A stretch of DNA of 8,105 nt, from assembly GCA_017881705.1 (NCBI GenBank), contig JADGQP010000140.1, positions 1 through 8,105 on the forward strand, in the 5' to 3' direction. Of the stretch, positions 1 to 6,039 are shown one piece after another. The position numbers and the translations under genes are program-made. The notes below the pieces were generated by a model. It was given only the letters and a program-made list of their open reading frames with translations, searched no databases and was not told where the DNA came from. This DNA comes from Christensenellaceae bacterium (GTDB lineage: Bacteria; Bacillota; Clostridia; Christensenellales; Aristaeellaceae). Positions within the stretch are counted from its first letter, which is position 1, and the number at the start of each line of letters is the position of its first letter.

Positions 1-795
1 ATTGTGGCGCCTATAACGCAGCCGTTGGACCCGGAGGCGAAACTGTCCTGTGTAACGGTTTGGCTGCCGGAAGGCACCTATTTTGATTTCTTTAACGGCC
101 TTCGGCTGAAGGGCGGTCGGAGCCTACCCATGTGGCGACCCCTTTCACAGATACCGGTGCTGGCGAAGGCGGGCGCGATTGTTCCCATGGCGGGTGAAAT
201 GGAAAGCCGTCAAAACGGCGTAAAATTACCCGAAACGCTCGAAATACGCGTATACGGCGGTGCGGACGGAGCTTTTAACCTATACGAGGACGATGGCGAA
301 ACCATGGCGTACGAGGCCGGAGAAATTTCCACAACAAGTTTTTCTCTGCAATGGCGCGACGGAAACGCGACCCGTTTTACGCTCTCCACTGGAAAGCCGC
401 AGCGCTTCATACCGAAAAAACGTGAATATACGATTCGGTTTATGGGTGTGGAAGCGAACGCCTCGCTATTGGTAACGAACGAAATAGGGAAAGAACTCGT
501 CCCCATAGTTTGTTATGATGAGTGCACACGCCGACTGTCAGTTACCATCAGCGATGTGCCGGCCGGTTCTTCCTTAACGTTTCTATTCCGGGATTCACTG
601 GTGCTTTCGGAGAACGACCCGCTCCCGCGCTGTACTGAGATTTTGCAGAACGCGCAGATAGCGTATGAGTTAAAAGACCGCATCTCTGCGATTCTTTCGG
701 ATGATAAAGATGTGAAGCTGGCAATCAGCGATTTGCTGGCGCTGGATATGCCTCATGCGGTTTATCAGTCGCTGATGGAGGTTTTACTCGCATAG
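1..795 (+). CDS. GH31 alpha-glycosidase, C-terminal part (5' end outside window)
   Basis: This is the last 264 codons of a glycoside hydrolase family 31 enzyme (alpha-glucosidase or alpha-xylosidase type). The reading frame is open from base 1 and the first residues, IVAPITQP, are the family's 'LVAPI' strand at the end of the catalytic barrel, so the start and catalytic aspartates lie upstream. Seen in order: the proximal C-terminal beta domain with 'YFDFFNG' and 'IPVLAKAGAIVPM' (about residues 28-62 of the fragment), then a DUF5110-like distal beta domain with 'YEDDGETMAYE' (about 95-105). About 80 residues follow, ending in a small helical tail that I recall from other clostridial GH31 proteins. 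The gene stops at TAG 793-795 and converges with the minus-strand transporter/GH3 series. Substrate specificity cannot be read from this portion. Family assignment is firm; alpha-glucosidase versus alpha-xylosidase is open. Confidence 0.9.
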   Translation: MVAPITQPLDPEAKLSCVTVWLPEGTYFDFFNGLRLKGGRSLPMWRPLSQIPVLAKAGAIVPMAGEMESRQNGVKLPETLEIRVYGGADGAFNLYEDDGETMAYEAGEISTTSFSLQWRDGNATRFTLSTGKPQRFIPKKREYTIRFMGVEANASLLVTNEIGKELVPIVCYDECTRRLSVTISDVPAGSSLTFLFRDSLVLSENDPLPRCTEILQNAQIAYELKDRISAILSDDKDVKLAISDLLALDMPHAVYQSLMEVLLA

Positions 796-809
796 TTTAC
801 ATAGCCAAC

Positions 810-921
810 AAGTCGTTATCGGGAGCGTTCTCAGAACCCTGTATGGCCTAAATGGAATCTCACATTGACGAGTTAACGGGGTGTTAAATTCTAAAATCCG
901 ACCGTCACCGAAGTCGTTATC
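810..921. repeat. Pair of 11-bp direct repeats, AAGTCGTTATC
   Basis: AAGTCGTTATC occurs at 810-820 and again at 911-921 in the same orientation, 101 bp apart, both inside the convergent intergenic region. The surrounding bases differ, although CAACAAG adjoins each copy (before the first, after the second). Function is unknown and chance or remnant duplication is possible. Confidence 0.35.
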
Positions 922-952
922 CTCAACAAGACAAATTCACCATGGTATGAAA

Positions 953-979
953 TGACTACGCTGGGCAACAGCGTAGTCA
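953..979. terminator. Perfect stem-loop between convergent genes, possible bidirectional terminator
   Basis: The arms TGACTACGCTG (953-963) and CAGCGTAGTCA (969-979) are exact reverse complements around a 5-nt loop GGCAA, giving an 11-bp stem. It sits 157 nt past the GH31 stop and 95 nt past the ATPase stop, where a terminator shared by both convergent units would be expected. Neither side has a proper T-run: the minus-strand transcript continues TTTCATACC and the plus-strand transcript continues CACATTCACG. Intrinsic termination is therefore uncertain; it may be a 3'-end-stabilising structure or a protein-binding palindrome instead. Confidence 0.45.
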
Positions 980-1074
980 CACATTCACGAAATTCTCTTT
1001 CTGCGCTTATTTTTCACGAGATCTCCGTGCTTTAAACTGTAGGCCTTGTTCAGAAGTCATCGTTTCCAAGCATG

Positions 1075-2190
1075 TTAAACGTTAATCCGCTTCGTGCTCT
1101 CCCTGTCGAAAAGGTGCAGCTTGGCTATGCAGGGCTTGAGCATGATCTCCTTAGCCGTGGGCGCATTCTCCTTGGTATATTTGAACACGACCACGTTCTT
1201 GCCAACCGTTACATACACCAAAAACGCGTCGCCCAGCGGCTCGATGGAGTCCACTACCGCCGGAATGGCGTCTGTCTCCCCTTCCTCCGCCAGTTCGAAA
1301 TCGGAGGGACGGATGCCGGTTACGATCGTTTCCCCTGCGTAATCGCGCAGGCAGGCGTTCATTTCCTTCGGAACCGTTAACGAGAAATTCGCGGTCCTCA
1401 GGCAATAACCATCATCCGCTCGCTCGACAACTTCTGTGTCGAAATTGTTCATCTGCGGCGTGCCCAGAAAGCCAGCCACGAATAGGCAGTTGGGATGGTC
1501 GTACAGCTCGTTAGGTGTACCCTGCTGCATGATGTGGCCGTCCTTCATCAGCACGATGTGATCCGCCATTGTCATGGCTTCCGTCTGGTCGTGGGTCACA
1601 TAGATGGTCGTCACGCCCAACTGCGCCTGGATCTTTTTAAGCTCGTAGCGCACCTGATCGCGCAGTTTCGCGTCCAGGTTGCCCAGCGGCTCGTCCAAAA
1701 GAAACACCTGCGGGTCCCGCACAAGGGCACGGCCCAATGCCACGCGCTGGCGCTGGCCACCGGAAAGCTCCGATGGTTTGCGATCCAGCAGAGGGTTGAT
1801 TTCAAGCATCTGCGCCATGGAATCCACGCGCTTGGCAATCTCATCTTTGGGCGTCTTCTTGGTTTCCAAGGCAAAGGACATGTTTTTACGTACAGTCATA
1901 TTAGGGTAAAGCGCGTATTCCTGAAACACCATGGCGATGTTTCGTTCCTGCGGCGGCACAAAATCCTTTTTACCGTCAGAGGACATAACCGTATGCCCGA
2001 AAAGGATCTGCCCTTTGGTGGGCTGCAGCAGGCCCGCGATGCAGTGCATGGCCGTCGATTTGCCGCACCCGGAAGGGCCAAGGAACACGCAGAACTCGCC
2101 ATCTTTCACCTGAAGGTTCATACCGTCGATCACGTGGGTCTTGCCTTTTGTATAGGATACGCTCATATCTTTGATCGTTATCGATGCCAT
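1075..2190 (-). CDS. CUT1-family sugar ABC transporter ATP-binding protein (MalK/UgpC/MsmX type)
   Basis: This 371-residue cytoplasmic ATPase powers uptake through the two permeases encoded upstream. Visible motifs: Walker A GPSGCGKST (38-46), Q-loop Q90, signature LSGGQ (142-146), Walker B VFLLDEP (162-168) and switch histidine H200 in YVTHDQTEA. After about residue 240 comes the C-terminal TOBE-type regulatory domain, with the 'TGIRPSDF' segment at 291-298. Length and order match MalK, UgpC and MsmX. I chose ATG at 2190 because AAGGTG (2197-2202) lies 6 nt before it. A GTG three codons upstream would overlap that ribosome binding site. It is the last gene of the series, 85 nt after the GH3 gene. 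Many Firmicutes CUT1 loci lack their own ATPase and share one MsmX; this one may be dedicated or may serve several transporters. Family call is firm; substrate is unknown. Confidence 0.95.
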   Translation of the reverse strand: MASITIKDMSVSYTKGKTHVIDGMNLQVKDGEFCVFLGPSGCGKSTAMHCIAGLLQPTKGQILFGHTVMSSDGKKDFVPPQERNIAMVFQEYALYPNMTVRKNMSFALETKKTPKDEIAKRVDSMAQMLEINPLLDRKPSELSGGQRQRVALGRALVRDPQVFLLDEPLGNLDAKLRDQVRYELKKIQAQLGVTTIYVTHDQTEAMTMADHIVLMKDGHIMQQGTPNELYDHPNCLFVAGFLGTPQMNNFDTEVVERADDGYCLRTANFSLTVPKEMNACLRDYAGETIVTGIRPSDFELAEEGETDAIPAVVDSIEPLGDAFLVYVTVGKNVVVFKYTKENAPTAKEIMLKPCIAKLHLFDRESTKRINV

Positions 2191-2196
2191 ATGGTT

Positions 2197-2202
2197 CACC
2201 TT
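2197..2202 (-). promoter_or_regulatory. Ribosome binding site of the ABC ATPase gene
   Basis: Read on the minus strand the sequence is AAGGTG, 6 nt before ATG 2190-2188. It decides the start in favour of MASITIK over an in-frame GTG at 2199-2197 that falls inside the Shine-Dalgarno sequence. Confidence 0.7.
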
Positions 2203-2275
2203 TCTGCGTTTGTGTCGGTTATGATCGCTTCATCCCTTGATGCGTTTTTTTGTGCGGGAAGGTTCAAAAACGGCA

Positions 2276-4168
2276 TCACTGCCCGAATGTTTCCACATCG
2301 ATACCGTAGCCATAATCGAACAGGGGATCTACAATATCCTTCGCTACGTCCTCGCGCTGTGCCAGCACTTGGTCCATTGACGCGGGAATCTGGAAAGGCG
2401 TGCGGCCGGTAATCGCATGCTTGCCGAAAAGCGCTTCTGCTATCGCGTCCGCGCCCGAAGTCATGCCGGGCCGGTACGCAAGCAGCACTGCGTCACTGTT
2501 CTTCACCATGTCGGTCAGCACATAGGCGCGGTTCATTAACACGACCGTTATCACAGTAACGCCGCTGTTTTTCAGCGCCTTCACCATATCGGTTTGAGTG
2601 TCCGGAAATACCAGCGTGCCGGTTCCCCACGCAGGCTCATGCGTTCCGGTAGCCTCCCCTACCACGGCGATAGCCGTAGTACCTTCGGGATAATGGTCTT
2701 TTACCAGGGAAACGTCGTCACCGATGTAGGTCACGTTATCGGCGCCCGCTTTCTCCTCAAGCGCTGTTACAATGTTCTTGGCTTGGTAGTTGTCCACGGT
2801 CCAACCGCTGGACAGCGCGTGTCCGTCCTCCGCCAGGGATCCGGCCACGATCAGCTTCTGATCTTCCAGAGGCGTCACATTTTCATACTTAACCAGCGTC
2901 AGCGCCTTGGCTGCCGCTTCCTTCACGGCGTCTTTGGAGTTCTGATCGCTCAGCACTTTCACTGCGTTATCCACATCCACGTAGGGATTTTCGAATATGC
3001 CCAGCTCGAACTTAGCCACGAGGATTTTTTCTACCTTCTCATCCAGCTGTTCCTCGCTCAGCGCATCCACTATCTTGCTGATCTCGCGCTGGCCCGCGCC
3101 GCCCAATACGTCCGCTCCGGCCACGGCGGCAGCCGTCGGGCTCAGGCCCCAGTCTGTCTGGATGATGCCTTTAAAGCCCAGTTTGCCGCGCAACAGATCG
3201 GTCATGACCGTTGAAGATTCATGCGCGTAGTTGTCCACGGCGTCGCCGCCCAGATAGGGCACCGTAGAATAGCCGTAGGGCATAATGCAGGCAACACCCG
3301 CGTCAATCGCCGCTTGGAACACGCTCAGCGCGACCGGGAACGTATCATCGTCATATACCAGGGGGGTGCCGTCCACGCCCGCAGTCTGCGAGCCGGAACC
3401 CGGGAAGTGCTTCACACAGGCCATGACGGATTCGTCCGTAAGCGTCGACCCGCCCTGTAGCCCCTCAATGGCGGCAACCACCATTGCTTTTGCCGTGTCC
3501 GCGTCCTCGCCAAAGCACTCCTGCACACGGCCCCAGCGCGGGTCGGTAGCCAAGTCCGCCACAGGGGACAGGCTCATGCGAACGCCGATGGCGCGCATTT
3601 CCCGGTTTTGGATCTCCGCTAACTGGCGCACGATCTCCGGATCACCGGTTGCGGCCAGGGTCAGTTGATCCGGAAGCACAGTGGCGCCGTCCACCCAGCT
3701 TGCGCCGATCACAGAATCCATAGAAAATATCACCGGTATACCCAGGCGGGAAGATTCTGCCAGCGTCTGGATCTCGTTGGTGTTCTTGGCCGCGGTTTCA
3801 GCGCCGTCGGCCAGGTAGGTATAGGCGAGGGCGAAACCGATGTCCAGTTCGTTGAACCAGTTCTCCTTCAGGGTAACCATCGTAACGTGCAGCATCTGTG
3901 CCGCCTTGTCCTCGGAGCTCATCTGGCTCAGCAGATCCGCGGCGCGCACCTCGGCGCTCAGCCGCCAATCCTCGTACGGGTCCAGCTTGCCGTTTTTATT
4001 GAGGTCCTTGAACTTGTATCCGTCCTGTTCAATAATCTCTATCGAGGTCATGCCAAAATCGGGCTGCTCCAGCTTCGTTTCTTCCGCCAATGCGACGGGC
4101 ATCACGGAAATTAAAAGCGCCAAAGCGGTCAGCGCGGCACCCAGCCGCCGTGTCATAGGAACCTTCAT
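2276..4168 (-). CDS. Secreted GH3 glycosidase (ExoI/beta-glucosidase-like), downstream copy
   Basis: This 630-residue exported family 3 glycoside hydrolase probably releases terminal beta-linked sugars outside the membrane. Residues 1-28 form a Sec signal peptide (basic R7-R8, hydrophobic core, likely cleavage ALA|EE) with no lipobox. An EF-hand-like calcium loop follows at 55-66 (D55, N57, N59, D63, E66). The (beta/alpha)8 domain shows SMDSV (D151), DPRWGR (209-214), VKHFPG (K253, H254) and nucleophile D339 in IIQTDWG. KFELGIFENPYVD begins at 386. Domain 2 has VVGE (E505) and HE (510-511), where BglX has HEASSR, and ends with DYGYGID; no C-terminal FnIII domain is present. Oddly, the usual DxVHG histidine is I154 here. 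ATG 4168 is chosen for AAGGGAG (4177-4183) 8 nt upstream. The gene lies 30 nt after the second permease gene, suggesting co-transcription. GH3 specificities vary (glucosides, xylosides, others), so the substrate is open. Confidence 0.9.
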   Translation of the reverse strand: MKVPMTRRLGAALTALALLISVMPVALAEETKLEQPDFGMTSIEIIEQDGYKFKDLNKNGKLDPYEDWRLSAEVRAADLLSQMSSEDKAAQMLHVTMVTLKENWFNELDIGFALAYTYLADGAETAAKNTNEIQTLAESSRLGIPVIFSMDSVIGASWVDGATVLPDQLTLAATGDPEIVRQLAEIQNREMRAIGVRMSLSPVADLATDPRWGRVQECFGEDADTAKAMVVAAIEGLQGGSTLTDESVMACVKHFPGSGSQTAGVDGTPLVYDDDTFPVALSVFQAAIDAGVACIMPYGYSTVPYLGGDAVDNYAHESSTVMTDLLRGKLGFKGIIQTDWGLSPTAAAVAGADVLGGAGQREISKIVDALSEEQLDEKVEKILVAKFELGIFENPYVDVDNAVKVLSDQNSKDAVKEAAAKALTLVKYENVTPLEDQKLIVAGSLAEDGHALSSGWTVDNYQAKNIVTALEEKAGADNVTYIGDDVSLVKDHYPEGTTAIAVVGEATGTHEPAWGTGTLVFPDTQTDMVKALKNSGVTVITVVLMNRAYVLTDMVKNSDAVLLAYRPGMTSGADAIAEALFGKHAITGRTPFQIPASMDQVLAQREDVAKDIVDPLFDYGYGIDVETFGQ

Positions 4169-4176
4169 AACGGTGT

Positions 4177-4183
4177 CTCCCTT
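4177..4183 (-). promoter_or_regulatory. Ribosome binding site of the downstream GH3 gene
   Basis: AAGGGAG on the minus strand lies 8 nt before ATG 4168. It supports MKVPMTRR as the start rather than the internal methionine at codon 5. It sits within the 30-nt gap after the second permease gene, so no separate promoter is needed. Confidence 0.65.
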
Positions 4184-4198
4184 CGTAATTCCAGTTCA

Positions 4199-5092
4199 TC
4201 AAGAAGCCGTAACAGCGCCGGCCATGTAGCCGCGAATCAGGTATTTACCCATAAAGATGTACAGTATCAGCACCGGCAGCGCTAAAAGGATGGAGCCCGC
4301 CATCTGCACATTGTACTCGGCTGCCATGGTGCCAGCCAGCTCGTTAAGGGCGATGGTGGCTGGTTTGGAAGAATAGCCGCCCAACACCAATGCGAAGAGC
4401 ATCTCGTTCCAAATAGAGGTGCACTGGAATACGAACACGGTGATGGTGGCGATCTTGGTATTCGGAAGCACAATCTTGCGATAAATCTGCCACGGGCCGT
4501 TGCCGTCGATCATGGCCTGTTTTATCAGCACGTCCGGCACGTCGGAATAGTAGCCGCGCATCATCACGGTGCACATGGACATGCCAAACACCGAGTGGAC
4601 GAGTATCAAGCCTAAAACATTGTCGTAAAGGTTCAGGGCGTTAATCGTCTGCAACAACGGGATCAATATCGCCTGATAGGGCAGGTAGGTGGCCGCTACC
4701 AGCAGGATAAAAAACAGGTTGCCGAACTTAAACTTCCACTTGCTCAGCGCATAGGCGCATATAGAGCCCAGGAAAACAGAGCCGATCGCACCGCCTAAAG
4801 TGATGAATACGCTGTTGAGCAGCGGGCCGCTCAATTCCTCGAAAGCAGAAACGTAACCCTCTCCGGTCACCTGCTGCGGCCATGCCACAGGGTTGGAGGT
4901 CATCACCTCGCTGTTGGACTTGAGCGAGGTAGTGAGCGTTCCCCAAAAAGGCAGCATATAAAAGACCACGAATACGATCATCAGCAGGTAGTAAATCGCA
5001 TGAAGCGCATATGTATGCCAGCGCGGTCTGATCTTTGCAGTTTGCGTCGCCTGATCTTGCTTGTTTCTTTCGATGCTTATGCGTCTTTCCAC
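4199..5092 (-). CDS. CUT1 sugar ABC transporter permease, MalG/UgpE type
   Basis: This 297-residue integral membrane protein is the second of the paired permeases. After a charged cytoplasmic N-terminus (residues 1-25) I see about six hydrophobic segments, near 30-52, 92-115, 124-147, 158-178, 213-236 and 264-282. The EAA loop that docks on the ATPase lies near 190-210 (KQAMIDGNGPWQIYRKIVLP), matching the MalG/UgpE family. The start is GTG 5092-5090, with AGAGGA (5102-5107) 9 nt upstream, inside the last codons of the preceding permease gene; the next in-frame methionine (M38) would cut into the first membrane segment. The gap to the upstream gene's stop is 4 nt, so translational coupling is likely. 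The partner is the MalF/UgpA-type permease next to it. The imported sugar cannot be deduced. Confidence 0.93.
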   Translation of the reverse strand: MERRISIERNKQDQATQTAKIRPRWHTYALHAIYYLLMIVFVVFYMLPFWGTLTTSLKSNSEVMTSNPVAWPQQVTGEGYVSAFEELSGPLLNSVFITLGGAIGSVFLGSICAYALSKWKFKFGNLFFILLVAATYLPYQAILIPLLQTINALNLYDNVLGLILVHSVFGMSMCTVMMRGYYSDVPDVLIKQAMIDGNGPWQIYRKIVLPNTKIATITVFVFQCTSIWNEMLFALVLGGYSSKPATIALNELAGTMAAEYNVQMAGSILLALPVLILYIFMGKYLIRGYMAGAVTAS

Positions 5093-5096
5093 GGTA

Positions 5097-5966
5097 TCAC
5101 GTCCTCTTATTGGTCCAGTATGTAAGCGGGAGAATCAACACCAGCACCAGTGCTAAAAGAAAACAACTGATGGCTGCGGCCAGCGCGAAATTGTTTTTTT
5201 GGAACGCCTCCTGATACATCCACACAGGCAGCGTCCACGCCGCAGACTTGGTATAGCCTACCAGCGAGACGATAAAATCGAAGGAGCGCAACGCGTACAT
5301 TGCCAGTATGGTAACGCACGAGCCCATTGCCCCTTTCAGCTGGGGAATAATGAGCTTTCGATAAATGCGCGGCGAATACGCGCCATCCAGCATGGCGGCG
5401 TTAATCACGTTCTGCGGCACGGATTTGATGCCTGCCAGAAAGATGACCGCCACGTACCCCGAAAACTGCCAAACCAGCGCCAGGATGATGGAAAGCATCA
5501 CCGTATCATTGCTGGACGTCCACATCAGGCCCGAGGTGTCGATATTGAACAACGCGAGAAAAGAATTCAGCACGCCGTTGCTGGGCCGGTACATCCACGC
5601 CCATACCGTGCCCGTGACCACGAAGGACAGGGCAAAGGGTAAAAGGACGAGGTTTCGAAAAAGCGTCGTTCCCCGCAGGCCTTGGTCCATAAGCAGCGCA
5701 AGGCCGAGCCCCAGCAATAGGCACAGAGGAATGAGGCTGAAGAGTAACAACGTATTTAATAATGACGAACCAAAGTATTCGCTTTGGAACATCTTCACAT
5801 ACGCACCGAACCCACCCCAGCCATAACTGGCCGTGAGCGAGCCGGTTCTCCAATCCGACACGGAAACCCACACGTTCCACCCGAGCGAAACATAGACGAA
5901 ATAAAGCAGGATAAGCGCCGGAATGATGAGCGGCCACATGGGATGCCGTTTGAGTATTTTCCGCAT
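5097..5966 (-). CDS. CUT1 sugar ABC transporter permease, MalF/UgpA type
   Basis: This 289-residue integral membrane protein is the first of the permease pair that forms the import channel. Hydrophobic segments are visible near residues 11-33, 68-93, 104-126, 155-180, 212-234 and 262-284. The EAA loop near 187-209 contains INAAMLDGAYSPRIYRKLIIP, with the family's conserved glycine G195. I start it at ATG 5966 (MRKILKRHP) because AGGAG (5974-5978) is 7 nt upstream. A frame extending to 6020 exists, but those 18 extra codons would run through the intergenic hairpin and T-tract. It precedes the MalG/UgpE-type permease gene by 4 nt. A terminator-like hairpin separates it from the upstream GH3 gene, so its expression may be lower than or separate from that gene. 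Family call is firm; substrate is unknown. Confidence 0.93.
   Translation of the reverse strand: MRKILKRHPMWPLIIPALILLYFVYVSLGWNVWVSVSDWRTGSLTASYGWGGFGAYVKMFQSEYFGSSLLNTLLLFSLIPLCLLLGLGLALLMDQGLRGTTLFRNLVLLPFALSFVVTGTVWAWMYRPSNGVLNSFLALFNIDTSGLMWTSSNDTVMLSIILALVWQFSGYVAVIFLAGIKSVPQNVINAAMLDGAYSPRIYRKLIIPQLKGAMGSCVTILAMYALRSFDFIVSLVGYTKSAAWTLPVWMYQEAFQKNNFALAAAISCFLLALVLVLILPLTYWTNKRT
5102..5107 (-). promoter_or_regulatory. Ribosome binding site of the MalG/UgpE-type permease gene
   Basis: AGAGGA on the minus strand lies within the final codons of the upstream permease gene, 9 nt before a GTG start at 5092. The placement supports the non-ATG start and coupled translation of the two permeases. 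Confidence 0.65.
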
Positions 5967-5973
5967 ATGCACT

Positions 5974-5978
5974 CTCCT
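5974..5978 (-). promoter_or_regulatory. Ribosome binding site of the MalF/UgpA-type permease gene
   Basis: AGGAG on the minus strand lies 7 nt before ATG 5966. It sets the start and shows that the longer in-frame extension is not used. It begins only 3 nt after the T-tract of the upstream hairpin, so folding or termination there could influence its use. Confidence 0.75.
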
Positions 5979-5981
5979 CGT

Positions 5982-6028
5982 AAAAAATACCTGCGCGGGG
6001 GCCGGTACTCGCATAGCCACCGCGCAGG
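5982..6028 (-). terminator. Intra-operon terminator/attenuator-like hairpin after the upstream GH3 gene
   Basis: On the minus strand CCTGCGCGG (6028-6020) pairs perfectly with CCGCGCAGG (5998-5990), a GC-rich 9-bp stem that can extend by two G-C pairs past one mismatch. The 3' arm is followed by TATTTTTT (5989-5982). This is the form of a Rho-independent terminator. It lies 11 nt after the GH3 stop codon and 15 nt ahead of the first permease start. Either the GH3 gene ends a transcript here, or partial termination makes GH3 mRNA more abundant than transporter mRNA. The loop is rather large (21 nt between the perfect arms), which lowers certainty of strong termination. Confidence 0.65.
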
Positions 6029-6039
6029 CCGACGCATTC

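Larger units (their letters stand above)
796..1074. other. Intergenic region between convergent genes
   Basis: This 279-bp gene-free stretch lies between the GH31 stop and the ATPase stop, which converge. It looks more AT-rich than the flanking genes. It contains one perfect stem-loop (953-979), an 11-bp direct repeat (810-820 and 911-921) and short imperfect palindromes such as CACGAGATCTCCGTG at 1016-1030. I see no credible coding frame, promoter or tRNA in it. Confidence 0.7.

Noticed and set aside
1016..1030. CACGAGATCTCCGTG as an operator or hairpin
   Set aside because: The palindrome is imperfect, has no usable loop and sits downstream of both convergent genes, where an operator would have no obvious target.
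2191..2275. Separate promoter or terminator between the GH3 gene and the ATPase gene
   Set aside because: The 85-nt gap has an A-run and a weak CTTCCC/GGGATGAAG pairing, but no good -35/-10 pair and no stem with a following T-run, so I cannot support either element.
1495..2412. Long plus-strand open frame (305 codons) opposite the ATPase gene and the end of the GH3 gene
   Set aside because: It is antisense to a gene with complete, correctly ordered ATPase motifs, crosses the intergenic gap, resembles no family I know and has no convincing ribosome binding site. It is a by-product of GC-rich coding on the other strand.
3971..4006. Calling the DLN-NGKLD motifs dockerins and inferring a cellulosome
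   Set aside because: A dockerin needs two such repeats and usually sits at the C-terminus. Each protein has a single loop before the catalytic domain, and no cohesin or scaffoldin is seen.
2594..4114. Several plus-strand open frames opposite the downstream GH3 gene
   Set aside because: They mirror the GH3 codons, overlap each other in different frames and show no domain, signal peptide or ribosome binding site pattern of their own.
5967..6020. N-terminal extension of the MalF/UgpA-type permease to a start at 6020
   Set aside because: The extra codons run through the hairpin and T-tract, while a good AGGAG sits 7 nt before ATG 5966, and family members begin with a short basic segment like MRKILKRHP.
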